From Sphaerisporangium rubeum (GTDB lineage: Bacteria > Actinomycetota > Actinomycetes > Streptosporangiales > Streptosporangiaceae), in contig NZ_JACHIU010000001.1 of NCBI RefSeq assembly GCF_014207705.1, positions 4,952,501-5,016,500 of the forward strand: a stretch of 64,000 nucleotides of DNA. The letters run 5' to 3'. Under the pieces are notes generated by a model. That model made no database searches, was not told where the DNA came from, and saw only the letters and a program-made list of their open reading frames with translations. Positions 55,104-64,000 of this stretch are shown here, in pieces (the first letter of the stretch is position 1; each line of letters opens with the position of its first letter). The translations under genes were made by a program, and so were the position numbers.

Positions 55104-56359
55104 TCCCGTGTGCCTTCCGCGAGAACGCAGCCGAGCAGCACCTCGGCGCCGTTGATCAGGTCGGCGGCGTCGGTCCACTCCCCCGCCGCGTGGCTGACAC
55201 CGCCGCGGCTCGGCACGAAGATCATGCCGATGGGGGCCAGGCGGGCCATCCACTGCGCGTCGTGGCCCGCGCCGCTCGGCAGCGTCCGATGGCTCAGTCC
55301 GAGGTCGCGGGCCACCTCCTCGATGCGGCGTCGCCGCTCGGCGTCGCACGGCGCGGGTGCGACGTGCTGCCGGGGCTCCACGTCGATGGACGTGCCGCTG
55401 CCCGCGGCGATCACGGCGGCCTCCGAACGCAGGCGGCGCACCGCGGCCTCCAGCGCGTGCGCCGACACGTCACGCAGGTCCACGGTGAGGCGGACCTCGC
55501 CGGGGATGACGTTCCACGTCCCCGGCCGCACCGCGCAGGCCCCGGTGGTGGCGACCCGCACGAGGCCCTGCTCCCCCGCCATGGCGGACACGGCGAGCAC
55601 GACCCGCGCGGCGGCGACCAGCGCGTCCTTGCGCAGTTCCATGGGGGTGGTGCCGCCGTGGTTGGTCTCGCCGCGCACGGTGACGTCCACCGAGCAGCGG
55701 CCCGAGATGCCTTCGACGACGCCGATGCGCAGTCCCTCCGCTTCGAGCACCGGGCCCTGTTCGACGTGCAGCTCCAGGTAGGCGGCGATGGACCCGGCGG
55801 CCCAGCGGGCCTGGCCGATGTGCGAGCTGTGGCCGCCGGCGGCGTCCACGAGCGCGCCGAGCGTCCTGCCGTCCCGCGCGACCGTGCTCAGCTCCGCCGG
55901 GTCGACCTCGCCTGCGACGGCGCGTGAGCCGAACATGGGACGGGCCCCGGCGGTGCCTTCCTCGTCGCTGAACGCCACCACCTTGACGGGGTGGTCGAGC
56001 ATGATGCGGTGCTCGTTCAGGGTGCGGACCACCTCGACGGCGGCGAGGACGCCGTAGGCGCCGTCGAACGCGCCGCCGCCGGGAACGGTGTCCAGGTGCG
56101 AGCCGAGCACGAGCGCGCCGAGGCCGGGACGGCGGCCGGGGTAGCCGCCGATCAGGTTGGCCGCGGGGTCGACCCGCACACGCATGCCGGCCTCGCGCAT
56201 CAGTCCGGCGACGAGTTCCCTGCCGCGTACGTCGGCCTCGCCGAACGCGAGGCGCGAGAGACCCCCTCCCGGCAGCGCGCCGATCTGGCGCAGCCGGTCG
56301 AGGGTGTCGAGCAGCCGGGTGCCGTCGACACGGGCCCGCAGGCCTGAGGTGACGGTCAT
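55100..56359 (-). CDS. M20-family amidohydrolase (allantoate/N-carbamoyl amino acid hydrolase-like)
   Basis: A 419-residue metallopeptidase-fold protein. The di-metal ligands are visible: GSHLDTVPGGGAFDGAYG near 85, FSDEEGTAG near 130 and ELHVEQGPVLE near 190; the C-terminal ligand region holds SGAGHDAQW and VSHAAGEWT. This is the carbamoylase/allantoate amidohydrolase branch (AmaB/HyuC/AllC). Such enzymes hydrolyse N-carbamoyl, N-acyl or ureido groups. In this operon it may remove a protecting group from an intermediate or release an amino acid precursor, which is inference. ATG 56359 overlaps the aminotransferase stop and its own stop overlaps the NRPS start. Confidence 0.9.
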
Positions 56360-57432
56360 GCCGGCGTCCTGACCGGGTGCCGCCAGCCGGCGGGGTCGGC
56401 GGCGCGGCCGTGCTGAGAGTCGATCATGAGCTGGTGCACGGCCCGGCTGACCGGTCCTGGGGTGCCGTCGCCGATGGCCCAGGTGCTCTCGCCGTCGGTC
56501 ACCGAGCCGACGGCGGTGACCACGGTGGCCGTGCCGGAGGCGAACGTCTCGGTGATCTCCCCGGACGCGCACTCCTCGCGCCAGCGTTCCGGGGACATCC
56601 GTTCGTGCCGCACCGTGTACCCGAGGCGCGCGGCGAGAGCGAGCACCGTGTCGCGGGTGACGCCGGGGAGGAAGCTGCCGGTGAGCTCGGGGGTCACGAC
56701 AACCGCCTCGGAGCCGGTGCCGCGCACGAAGAACAGGTTGGCGCTCCCCATCTCCTCGATCCAGCGGCGTTCGGCGGCGTCCAGCCAGACCACCTGGTGG
56801 CAGCCGGCCTGGCCCGCCTTGGTCTGCGCGAGCAGCGTGGGTGCGTAGTTGCCTGCGTACTTGACGTCGCCGGTGCCGCCGGGGAACGCGCGGGGGAAGT
56901 CGCGGCACACCCACACCGACAGGCTCTCGATGTCCTCGCCGAAGTAGTTGCCGATGATCATCGCGATGGCCACGAACGTGAATTCGCGCGCCGGCCGTGG
57001 CACGAGGTTCTCCTCGGAGGCGAACATGAAGGGCCGCAGGTACAGCCGCCAGCCCGGCTGGTCCGACATGGCCCCGTGGTCGGCCGCCACCAGCGTCTCA
57101 AGGGCCCGCACGAAGTGCTCCTCCGGCAGCGGCGGCATGGACAGGCGCCGGGCCGAGCGCTGGAAGCGGCGCGCGTGGTCACGGGGCCGGAAGATCGCGA
57201 CCGTGCCGTCCTGCTGCCGGTGCGCCGCGAGGCCCTCGATGATGGACTGGCCGGTGTGCAGCACGGCCGTCGCCGGCGGCAGCGACAGGTCGGTGCGCGG
57301 GCCGAGGACGGGGCCGGTCCAGCCCTCGTCCACCGTCCAGCGCATCGTCACCATGTGCGCGGTGAACCCGCCGATCTGCGCGCCGTCCAGGCCGGTCTCG
57401 CCGTGCCTCGCCTCGGCGTCGATGGTCGTCAT
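56356..57432 (-). CDS. Branched-chain amino acid aminotransferase (IlvE-like)
   Basis: A 358-residue class IV PLP aminotransferase. The PLP lysine lies in GGTGDVKYAGNYAPTLLAQ near residue 195. EEMGSANLFFV near 232 and GVTRDTVLALA near 262 are the usual cofactor-phosphate and substrate loops, and SIIEGLAAHR near 62 is typical of the family. It reversibly aminates 2-oxo acids. Next to LeuA, LeuC and LeuD it would convert an elongated or branched keto acid into the amino acid used by the NRPS. AAGGAGCC just before ATG 57432 fixes the start; there is an 11-bp gap after the NTF2-like gene. Confidence 0.93.
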   Translation of the reverse strand: MTTIDAEARHGETGLDGAQIGGFTAHMVTMRWTVDEGWTGPVLGPRTDLSLPPATAVLHTGQSIIEGLAAHRQQDGTVAIFRPRDHARRFQRSARRLSMPPLPEEHFVRALETLVAADHGAMSDQPGWRLYLRPFMFASEENLVPRPAREFTFVAIAMIIGNYFGEDIESLSVWVCRDFPRAFPGGTGDVKYAGNYAPTLLAQTKAGQAGCHQVVWLDAAERRWIEEMGSANLFFVRGTGSEAVVVTPELTGSFLPGVTRDTVLALAARLGYTVRHERMSPERWREECASGEITETFASGTATVVTAVGSVTDGESTWAIGDGTPGPVSRAVHQLMIDSQHGRAADPAGWRHPVRTPA

Positions 57433-57443
57433 CAGTGGCTCCT

Positions 57444-60095
<2,652 letters not shown>

Positions 60096-60102
60096 GGATG
60101 CC

Positions 60103-61464
60103 TCACAGGTCGTCGGGTGCGGCCAGCCGGCCGCGTACGGCGGTCGCCGCGGCCACCGCCGGCGACACCAGGTGGGTGCGTGCGCCGGAACCCTGCCGGC
60201 CCTCGAAGTTGCGGTTGGTCGTGGACGCGGCCCGCTGGCCGGGAAGCAGCCGGTCGCCGAGGCCGATGCACATCGAGCAGCCCGGCAGCGCGCGGAAGTC
60301 GGCGCCGGCCTCGGCGAACACCCGGTCCAGGCCCTCCTCGACGGCCTGCCTCCTGACCTTGGCCGACCCCGGCACCACGACGGTCTCGACGGCGGTCCTG
60401 CGGCCCCTCAGCACGTCGGCGGCGACACGCAGGTCCTCGATGCGCGAGTTGGTGCACGAGCCGACGAACACGACGTCCACCGCGATGTCGCGCATCGCGA
60501 CACCGGGCCGCAGGTCCATGTACCGCAAGGCGCGCTCGGCGGCGGCGCGGCGGTCGTCGCCGAACGCCGCCGGGTCCGGCACACTGGCGTCGATGGGGAC
60601 GCACTGGCCGGGGTTGGTGCCCCACGACACGTGCGGCCGCAGGTCACCGGCGTCGTACCGCAGTTCGGTGTCGAACACCGCGTCCTCGTCGGTGCGGAGC
60701 GACCGCCAGTACGCCTCGTCGTCCCGCGTCACGCCGTCCAGGTGGCGGAAGGTGACGTCGTCCGGCGCGACCATGCCGGCCCGCGCACCCATCTCGACCG
60801 CCATGTTGCACAGCGTCAGCCGGCCCTCCATGGACAGCCCGGTGACGGCGTCGCCGCGGAACTCCACGACGTGGCCCTGACCGGCGGCGGTACCCGCCTC
60901 GGTGATGAGGGCCAGCACCAGGTCCTTGGCGGTCACCCCGGCCGGCAGGCTCCCTGTCACGGTGACCGCCATGTCCTTCGGCCGCGCCATGGGGAGTGTC
61001 TGGGTGGCGAGTACGTGCTCCACCTGGCTGGTGCCGATACCGAAGGCCAGTGCGCCGTACGCGCCGAGCGTGGTGGTGTGCGAGTCGCAGCACACGATCG
61101 TCATGCCGGGCCGCACCAGGCCGAGCTCAGGCGCGATGACGTGCACGATGCCCTGGGTTCGCTGACCGAGACGGTGCAGCGGGATGCCGAACTCGGCGCA
61201 GTTGTCCGCCATCAGCGTCCGGTACCTGCGGGTCACCGGGTCACCACCTGACCCCGCGACCGTCGGTGTCGTGTGGTCCTCGGTGCCGACGGTGAGATCG
61301 GGACGGCGCACCCGGCGGCCGGCCCGGCGCAGACCGGCGAACGCCTCGGGGGTGTTCACCTCGTGCAGCAGTTGCAGGTCGATGTAGAGCAGGTCGTCGC
61401 CTGTGGAGCCGTGCCGCACGACGTGCGACCGCCACACCTTCCGCGCCAGAGTCTCGCCGGCCAC
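60103..61464 (-). CDS. leuC: 3-Isopropylmalate dehydratase large subunit (LeuC)
   Basis: A 453-residue aconitase-fold protein. The [4Fe-4S] ligands are present: Cys in [15 protein letters not shown] near 335 and the CSMC pair in [13 protein letters not shown] near 395. Catalytic-loop sequences [30 protein letters not shown] and the substrate-binding [11 protein letters not shown] are also conserved. GTG 61464 is preferred because GAGG lies seven bases upstream; an in-frame ATG at 61518 extends into the divergent promoter region. It is the first gene of the nine-gene biosynthetic operon. With LeuD it should form the isopropylmalate isomerase, here perhaps acting on a pathway-specific substrate. 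Confidence 0.94.
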   Translation of the reverse strand: MAGETLARKVWRSHVVRHGSTGDDLLYIDLQLLHEVNTPEAFAGLRRAGRRVRRPDLTVGTEDHTTPTVAGSGGDPVTRRYRTLMADNCAEFGIPLHRLGQRTQGIVHVIAPELGLVRPGMTIVCCDSHTTTLGAYGALAFGIGTSQVEHVLATQTLPMARPKDMAVTVTGSLPAGVTAKDLVLALITEAGTAAGQGHVVEFRGDAVTGLSMEGRLTLCNMAVEMGARAGMVAPDDVTFRHLDGVTRDDEAYWRSLRTDEDAVFDTELRYDAGDLRPHVSWGTNPGQCVPIDASVPDPAAFGDDRRAAAERALRYMDLRPGVAMRDIAVDVVFVGSCTNSRIEDLRVAADVLRGRRTAVETVVVPGSAKVRRQAVEEGLDRVFAEAGADFRALPGCSMCIGLGDRLLPGQRAASTTNRNFEGRQGSGARTHLVSPAVAAATAVRGRLAAPDDL

Positions 61465-61630
61465 GCCGTCACCTCGGATTCCCGCTTTCCGTGATATTCG
61501 ACGACAATGCAACGGCATTTCACCTGACCTGGTCTACGGCCGATGAATTGAAATGACTCCACCCCGGGTTGAACCGTTGTGCACCGGCGGACGATGACAG
61601 GCACAGGGGGTGCGGGCCGATATTTGAACC
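61465..61630. promoter_or_regulatory. Divergent promoter region of the biosynthetic operon and the oxygenase gene
   Basis: A relatively AT-rich 166-bp gap that must hold both promoters. GGTTGAACC (61567-61575, a short palindrome) and TTGAACC (61624-61630) repeat toward the oxygenase start. I cannot assign -35/-10 elements with confidence. Confidence 0.5.
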
Positions 61631-62626
61631 ATGCAGCCATTCCATGTGTTCAGCGACGCGGAGCGTGACGAGCTCCGCGGTGTTCTCGGCGCCGTCGCCG
61701 GGAACCCCTACGACGGTTACGAGGATTTCGCTCGCGCGGTGGCCGCGGCCCCCGCGCCGGCGTTCTTCGCCGACATCTGCCGGCGGATCAGGCGGGAACG
61801 GGACGAAGGGATCTCCGACACCCACGTCCTGCGCGACTGCCCCATGGACGACGACGTGCCTGAGCTGGAGCTCGACGACCCGGTGGCCGACAAGTACCGC
61901 AAGAAGCGGACGTTCGTCGGCGAGGCGTTCCTCCAGATGTTCTCCCACCTGGCCGGCACCCCGCTGATGGCGTACGGCAGCCGCAACAACGGCGACTTCT
62001 TCACCGACGTGATCGCGATCAACCGGTACAGCGGCATGCAGACCGGATTCAGCGACAGCGAGCTGGTGTTCCACAACGACCGCACCGCGCACTGGGCCCG
62101 CGCCGACTACATCGCGCTGCTCGGCATGCGGTGTCCCGAGGAGGAGGTCATCTACACGACCTTCGTCAGCGGCCGTTCCCTGCTGGCCTGTCTCACCGAG
62201 GAGCAGCAGGAGGCGCTGCGCAAGCCGGACTTCTACACGCCGTTCGACGTGTTCTCGCGGGACACCAACCTCCGCCAGCAGATCTCGGAGGACCACCCGA
62301 TTCTGGAGAACGACCACAGCTTCCGCTACGTCGAGACGCACACCACCGTCACCCCCGGGGCCCCCGCGGCGGCCAAGGACGCGCTCATCGCGATGAAGAA
62401 CGCGCTGTGGCGCGCCGACAAACAGCGGCACCGGCTGATGAGAGGCGACCTGCTGCTGTTCGCCAATCAGGACGGGCTGCACAGCAGGGACCGCATCGAG
62501 ATCCTCGACGCCGACCGCGCGCGCACGCGGTGGCTGCTGAAGACGTACTCCTTCCGCGACCAGGAGGCCCGCGACAGGTACGCGGGCCGCTGGCTCGGCG
62601 GCGTCCCCGGCAGGATCGCCGACTGA
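61631..62626 (+). CDS. Clavaminate synthase/VioC-type Fe(II)/2-oxoglutarate oxygenase
   Basis: A 331-residue protein of the CAS-like (TauD superfamily) group that includes AsnO, VioC and clavaminate synthase. The iron site reads FHND (HxD, near residue 140) with the distal His in NQDGLHSRDRIE near 285. The helix after the HxD motif (HWARADYIALLGMRC) and RPxxRxxx-like C-terminus (RTRWLLKTYSF) match the family. These enzymes hydroxylate or desaturate free amino acids (Asn, Arg) or dipeptides. Together with the Asn-like NRPS code, a hydroxy-amino acid substrate is plausible. The ATG has no clear ribosome site. It is divergent from LeuC. Confidence 0.82.
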   Translation: MQPFHVFSDAERDELRGVLGAVAGNPYDGYEDFARAVAAAPAPAFFADICRRIRRERDEGISDTHVLRDCPMDDDVPELELDDPVADKYRKKRTFVGEAFLQMFSHLAGTPLMAYGSRNNGDFFTDVIAINRYSGMQTGFSDSELVFHNDRTAHWARADYIALLGMRCPEEEVIYTTFVSGRSLLACLTEEQQEALRKPDFYTPFDVFSRDTNLRQQISEDHPILENDHSFRYVETHTTVTPGAPAAAKDALIAMKNALWRADKQRHRLMRGDLLLFANQDGLHSRDRIEILDADRARTRWLLKTYSFRDQEARDRYAGRWLGGVPGRIAD

Positions 62627-62643
62627 CCGGACCCGCGGACACC

Positions 62644-62789
62644 TCGGCCCGGCCGTCCGGCCGGGCCGATGGCGTGCCGTGAGCCGATGCGCGCGCGGCG
62701 TGCCGTGACCCGCGTCCACGTCTGTGGCGTGTACGCGGGTCACGGCACGACCGAGTGGGGCACGGCCGTGGTGGCCGTGCCCCACTCGG
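62644..62789. terminator. Three consecutive perfect hairpins between convergent genes
   Basis: Hairpin 1 is at 62644-62669 (12-bp arms, TCGGCCCGGCCG). Hairpin 2 has 16-bp arms 62700-62715 and 62733-62748 (GTGCCGTGACCCGCGT). Hairpin 3 has 17-bp arms 62751-62767 and 62773-62789 with a 5-nt loop. All are perfect, unusually strong for a terminator, and lie between the oxygenase and LOG genes. No gene is supported in 62627-62796. Confidence 0.8.
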
Positions 62790-62796
62790 GGGACTG

Positions 62797-63417
62797 TCAG
62801 GCCGCGCCGAGCATGCCGGCGGCGAGGCGTGACTCGATGTGGTCGAGTGCCTCGTCCACGGTGGCGGAGACGTGGAACAGCGGCGGGCCGCCGCGGGTGA
62901 AGCCGCGGCGGTGGATGTCGGCGAACAGCGCGAACAGGTTGTCGAAGATCCCGTCCACGTTGAGCAGCGTGATGGGTTTGGGGCATTCACCCAGGTAGGA
63001 CAGGGACACCACTTCGAGTATCTCGTCCAGGGTGCCGTAGCCGCCGGGGAGCGCGATGAAGGCGTCCGCCTGGTCGATCATCAGGCGTTTGCGCTCGAAC
63101 ATGTCCTCGGTCACGACGAGCCGCTGGCCGGGTTCCAGCAACGGCCGCTCGATCTCCAGCAGGGACGGGGGGATGATCCCCGTCACCTCCGCTCCCGCGC
63201 GCAGCGCGCCTCGGGCCAGCGAACCCATCAGGCCGACCCCACCGGCGCCGTACACCAGGCGGTGGCCCCGCAGTCCGAGCGCGGCGCCGACCGCCTCGGC
63301 GACCGGCGGTCCGAGCGGCGACAGGCCGGGACGCGCGCCGCAGAACACGCAGATGGACAGCTTCCTGGCCGCAGGCGTCCCCGGAGTGACGGGAGGCGGC
63401 ATGGTCGTCTCGCTCAT
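62797..63417 (-). CDS. LOG-family protein (cytokinin riboside 5'-monophosphate phosphoribohydrolase-like)
   Basis: A 206-residue protein of the TIGR00730/LOG family. ICVFCGARPG near 22 is followed by VYGAGGVGLMGSLARGAL near 55, a catalytic-site Arg/Glu region (FERKRLMIDQADAFIALPGG) and the signature PGGYGTLDE near 124. LOG enzymes hydrolyse nucleoside 5'-monophosphates to free base and ribose 5-phosphate; older databases call them lysine decarboxylases. In a biosynthetic cluster such an enzyme could supply or process a nucleobase-type unit, or be unrelated. It lies 13 bp downstream of the synthase-like gene at the right edge, probably in one operon with it. Confidence 0.9.
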   Translation of the reverse strand: MSETTMPPPVTPGTPAARKLSICVFCGARPGLSPLGPPVAEAVGAALGLRGHRLVYGAGGVGLMGSLARGALRAGAEVTGIIPPSLLEIERPLLEPGQRLVVTEDMFERKRLMIDQADAFIALPGGYGTLDEILEVVSLSYLGECPKPITLLNVDGIFDNLFALFADIHRRGFTRGGPPLFHVSATVDEALDHIESRLAAGMLGAA

Positions 63418-63430
63418 GACCCCCCGGCCC

Positions 63431-64000
63431 TCAGTGCGTCCGCGCGCCGACCGGGACGAGCTCGGCGGCGAGGCGGCGCTCCAGCACCGTGATGTCCTCG
63501 CAGTCGGCTCCCGGCCGCTCGGTGATGTGCCTGCGGTACAGCTCCTCCAGCTTGTCGTCGCTCACCTCGACCCCGATGCGGGACAGGATGTGGCGCAGCA
63601 CGGCGCGGCCGGAGTGCCTGGCGATGAGCATGGAGCGCTCGCGGCCGAACAGCGCGGGTTCGACGAACTCGTAGGTGCTCGGGTCGCGCAGCATGCCCTG
63701 CTGGTGCATGCCGGCGGCGGTGCCGAACGCGAACTCCCCGAAAATGGCCTTGTTGCGTGGCTGCGCCATGCCGATGACCTGCCGCAACTGCGTGTAGATG
63801 GCGTACATGCCGCCGGGGTCGACATCGGTGTAGAGGCCGTACCGGTCACCCTTGTAGTGCAGCAGGGCCACCAGTTCCTCCATGGCGGTGTTCCCGGCGC
63901 GCTCGCCGATGCCGCCGATCGTGGTCTGCACACCGTCGGCGCCGCCTTGCAGGCCGGCCACGGTGTTGGCCAGCGACAGCCCGAAGTCCTCGTGGCAGTG
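63431..64000 (-). CDS. Isopropylmalate/homocitrate synthase-like enzyme, C-terminal 189 residues (cut by right edge)
   Basis: The visible frame begins HCHEDFGLSLANTVAGLQGG, the catalytic His-x-His segment of DRE-TIM acyltransferases. It continues with GIGERAGNTAMEELVALL and the FGEFAFGTAAGMHQQGML segment where substrate-binding residues lie. It ends about 50 residues later without the LeuA regulatory domain, so it is of the short type (homocitrate synthase, NifV-like, or specialised citramalate/phosphonomethylmalate synthase-like). The N-terminal half, which would carry the acceptor-specificity residues, is outside the window. Together with LeuA at 57803 the cluster has two different acetyl-CoA-condensing enzymes. 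Confidence 0.85.
   Translation of the reverse strand, partial: HCHEDFGLSLANTVAGLQGGADGVQTTIGGIGERAGNTAMEELVALLHYKGDRYGLYTDVDPGGMYAIYTQLRQVIGMAQPRNKAIFGEFAFGTAAGMHQQGMLRDPSTYEFVEPALFGRERSMLIARHSGRAVLRHILSRIGVEVSDDKLEELYRRHITERPGADCEDITVLERRLAAELVPVGARTH

Overview
The window is very GC-rich, with strong G/C preference at third codon positions, GTG and TTG starts, many ATGA/GTGA start-stop overlaps and several LuxR/SARP-type regulators. This points to a filamentous actinomycete. The Streptosporangiales are my best guess, by inference from overall protein character only. There are no rRNA or tRNA genes, CRISPR arrays, transposases or phage structural genes that I can recognise.

Layout. (1) 1-6.1 kb: a cut-off unknown gene, a small zinc-ribbon protein and a 1,578-residue SF1 helicase with a C-terminal Vsr/DUF559-like nuclease. 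The helicase ends in what looks like an Lsr2-type RGR DNA-binding tail, so this is a candidate anti-phage protein. (2) 6.2-14.5 kb: a translationally coupled three-gene membrane operon preceded by a six-fold array of near-palindromic sites; a MalT-like LuxR regulator; a small membrane protein; a thioredoxin-reductase-like flavoenzyme divergent from an XRE-cupin regulator; a NYN-domain protein; and a small secreted protein. (3) 14.7-28 kb: an orphan HTH-methylase-HsdS-like fusion, a DivIVA-like protein, a second large LuxR regulator, an AfsR/SARP regulator, a VanX-like dipeptidase, an F420-reductase/hemerythrin fusion, a methyltransferase and a class V aminotransferase.

(4) 28-44.9 kb: a type VII secretion-like locus. 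It contains a separate PASTA membrane protein, an FHA-HTH regulator, WXG100, an FHA-FtsK/EccC ATPase, a Ser/Thr kinase, MoxR, DUF58, a transglutaminase-fold membrane protein lacking its catalytic Cys and His, a second WXG100-like protein, a large effector-like protein and its coupled partner. A 16-bp palindromic motif (TGGGAAACCCTTCCCA and close variants) occurs three times, each 23-26 bp before a TANNNT -10 element, and would tie the locus into one regulon. No EccB, EccD, EccE or mycosin is present in the window. (5) 44.9-49.7 kb: three tandem paralogous secreted HExxHxxGH metalloprotease-like proteins, each with a conserved leader, a TTG start and its own terminator hairpin.

(6) 49.7-64 kb: a probable natural-product cluster. 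One nine-gene operon reads LeuC, LeuD, LeuA, NTF2-like protein, branched-chain aminotransferase, M20 amidohydrolase, single-module NRPS (C-A-PCP-TE), MbtH, methyltransferase. Facing it are a clavaminate-synthase-type Fe(II)/2-oxoglutarate oxygenase, a LOG-family hydrolase and a second isopropylmalate/homocitrate synthase-like gene cut by the right edge. The likely logic is that a leucine-pathway-derived keto acid or isopropylmalate-type unit is aminated or coupled by the NRPS and tailored by hydroxylation and methylation. No LeuB is visible.
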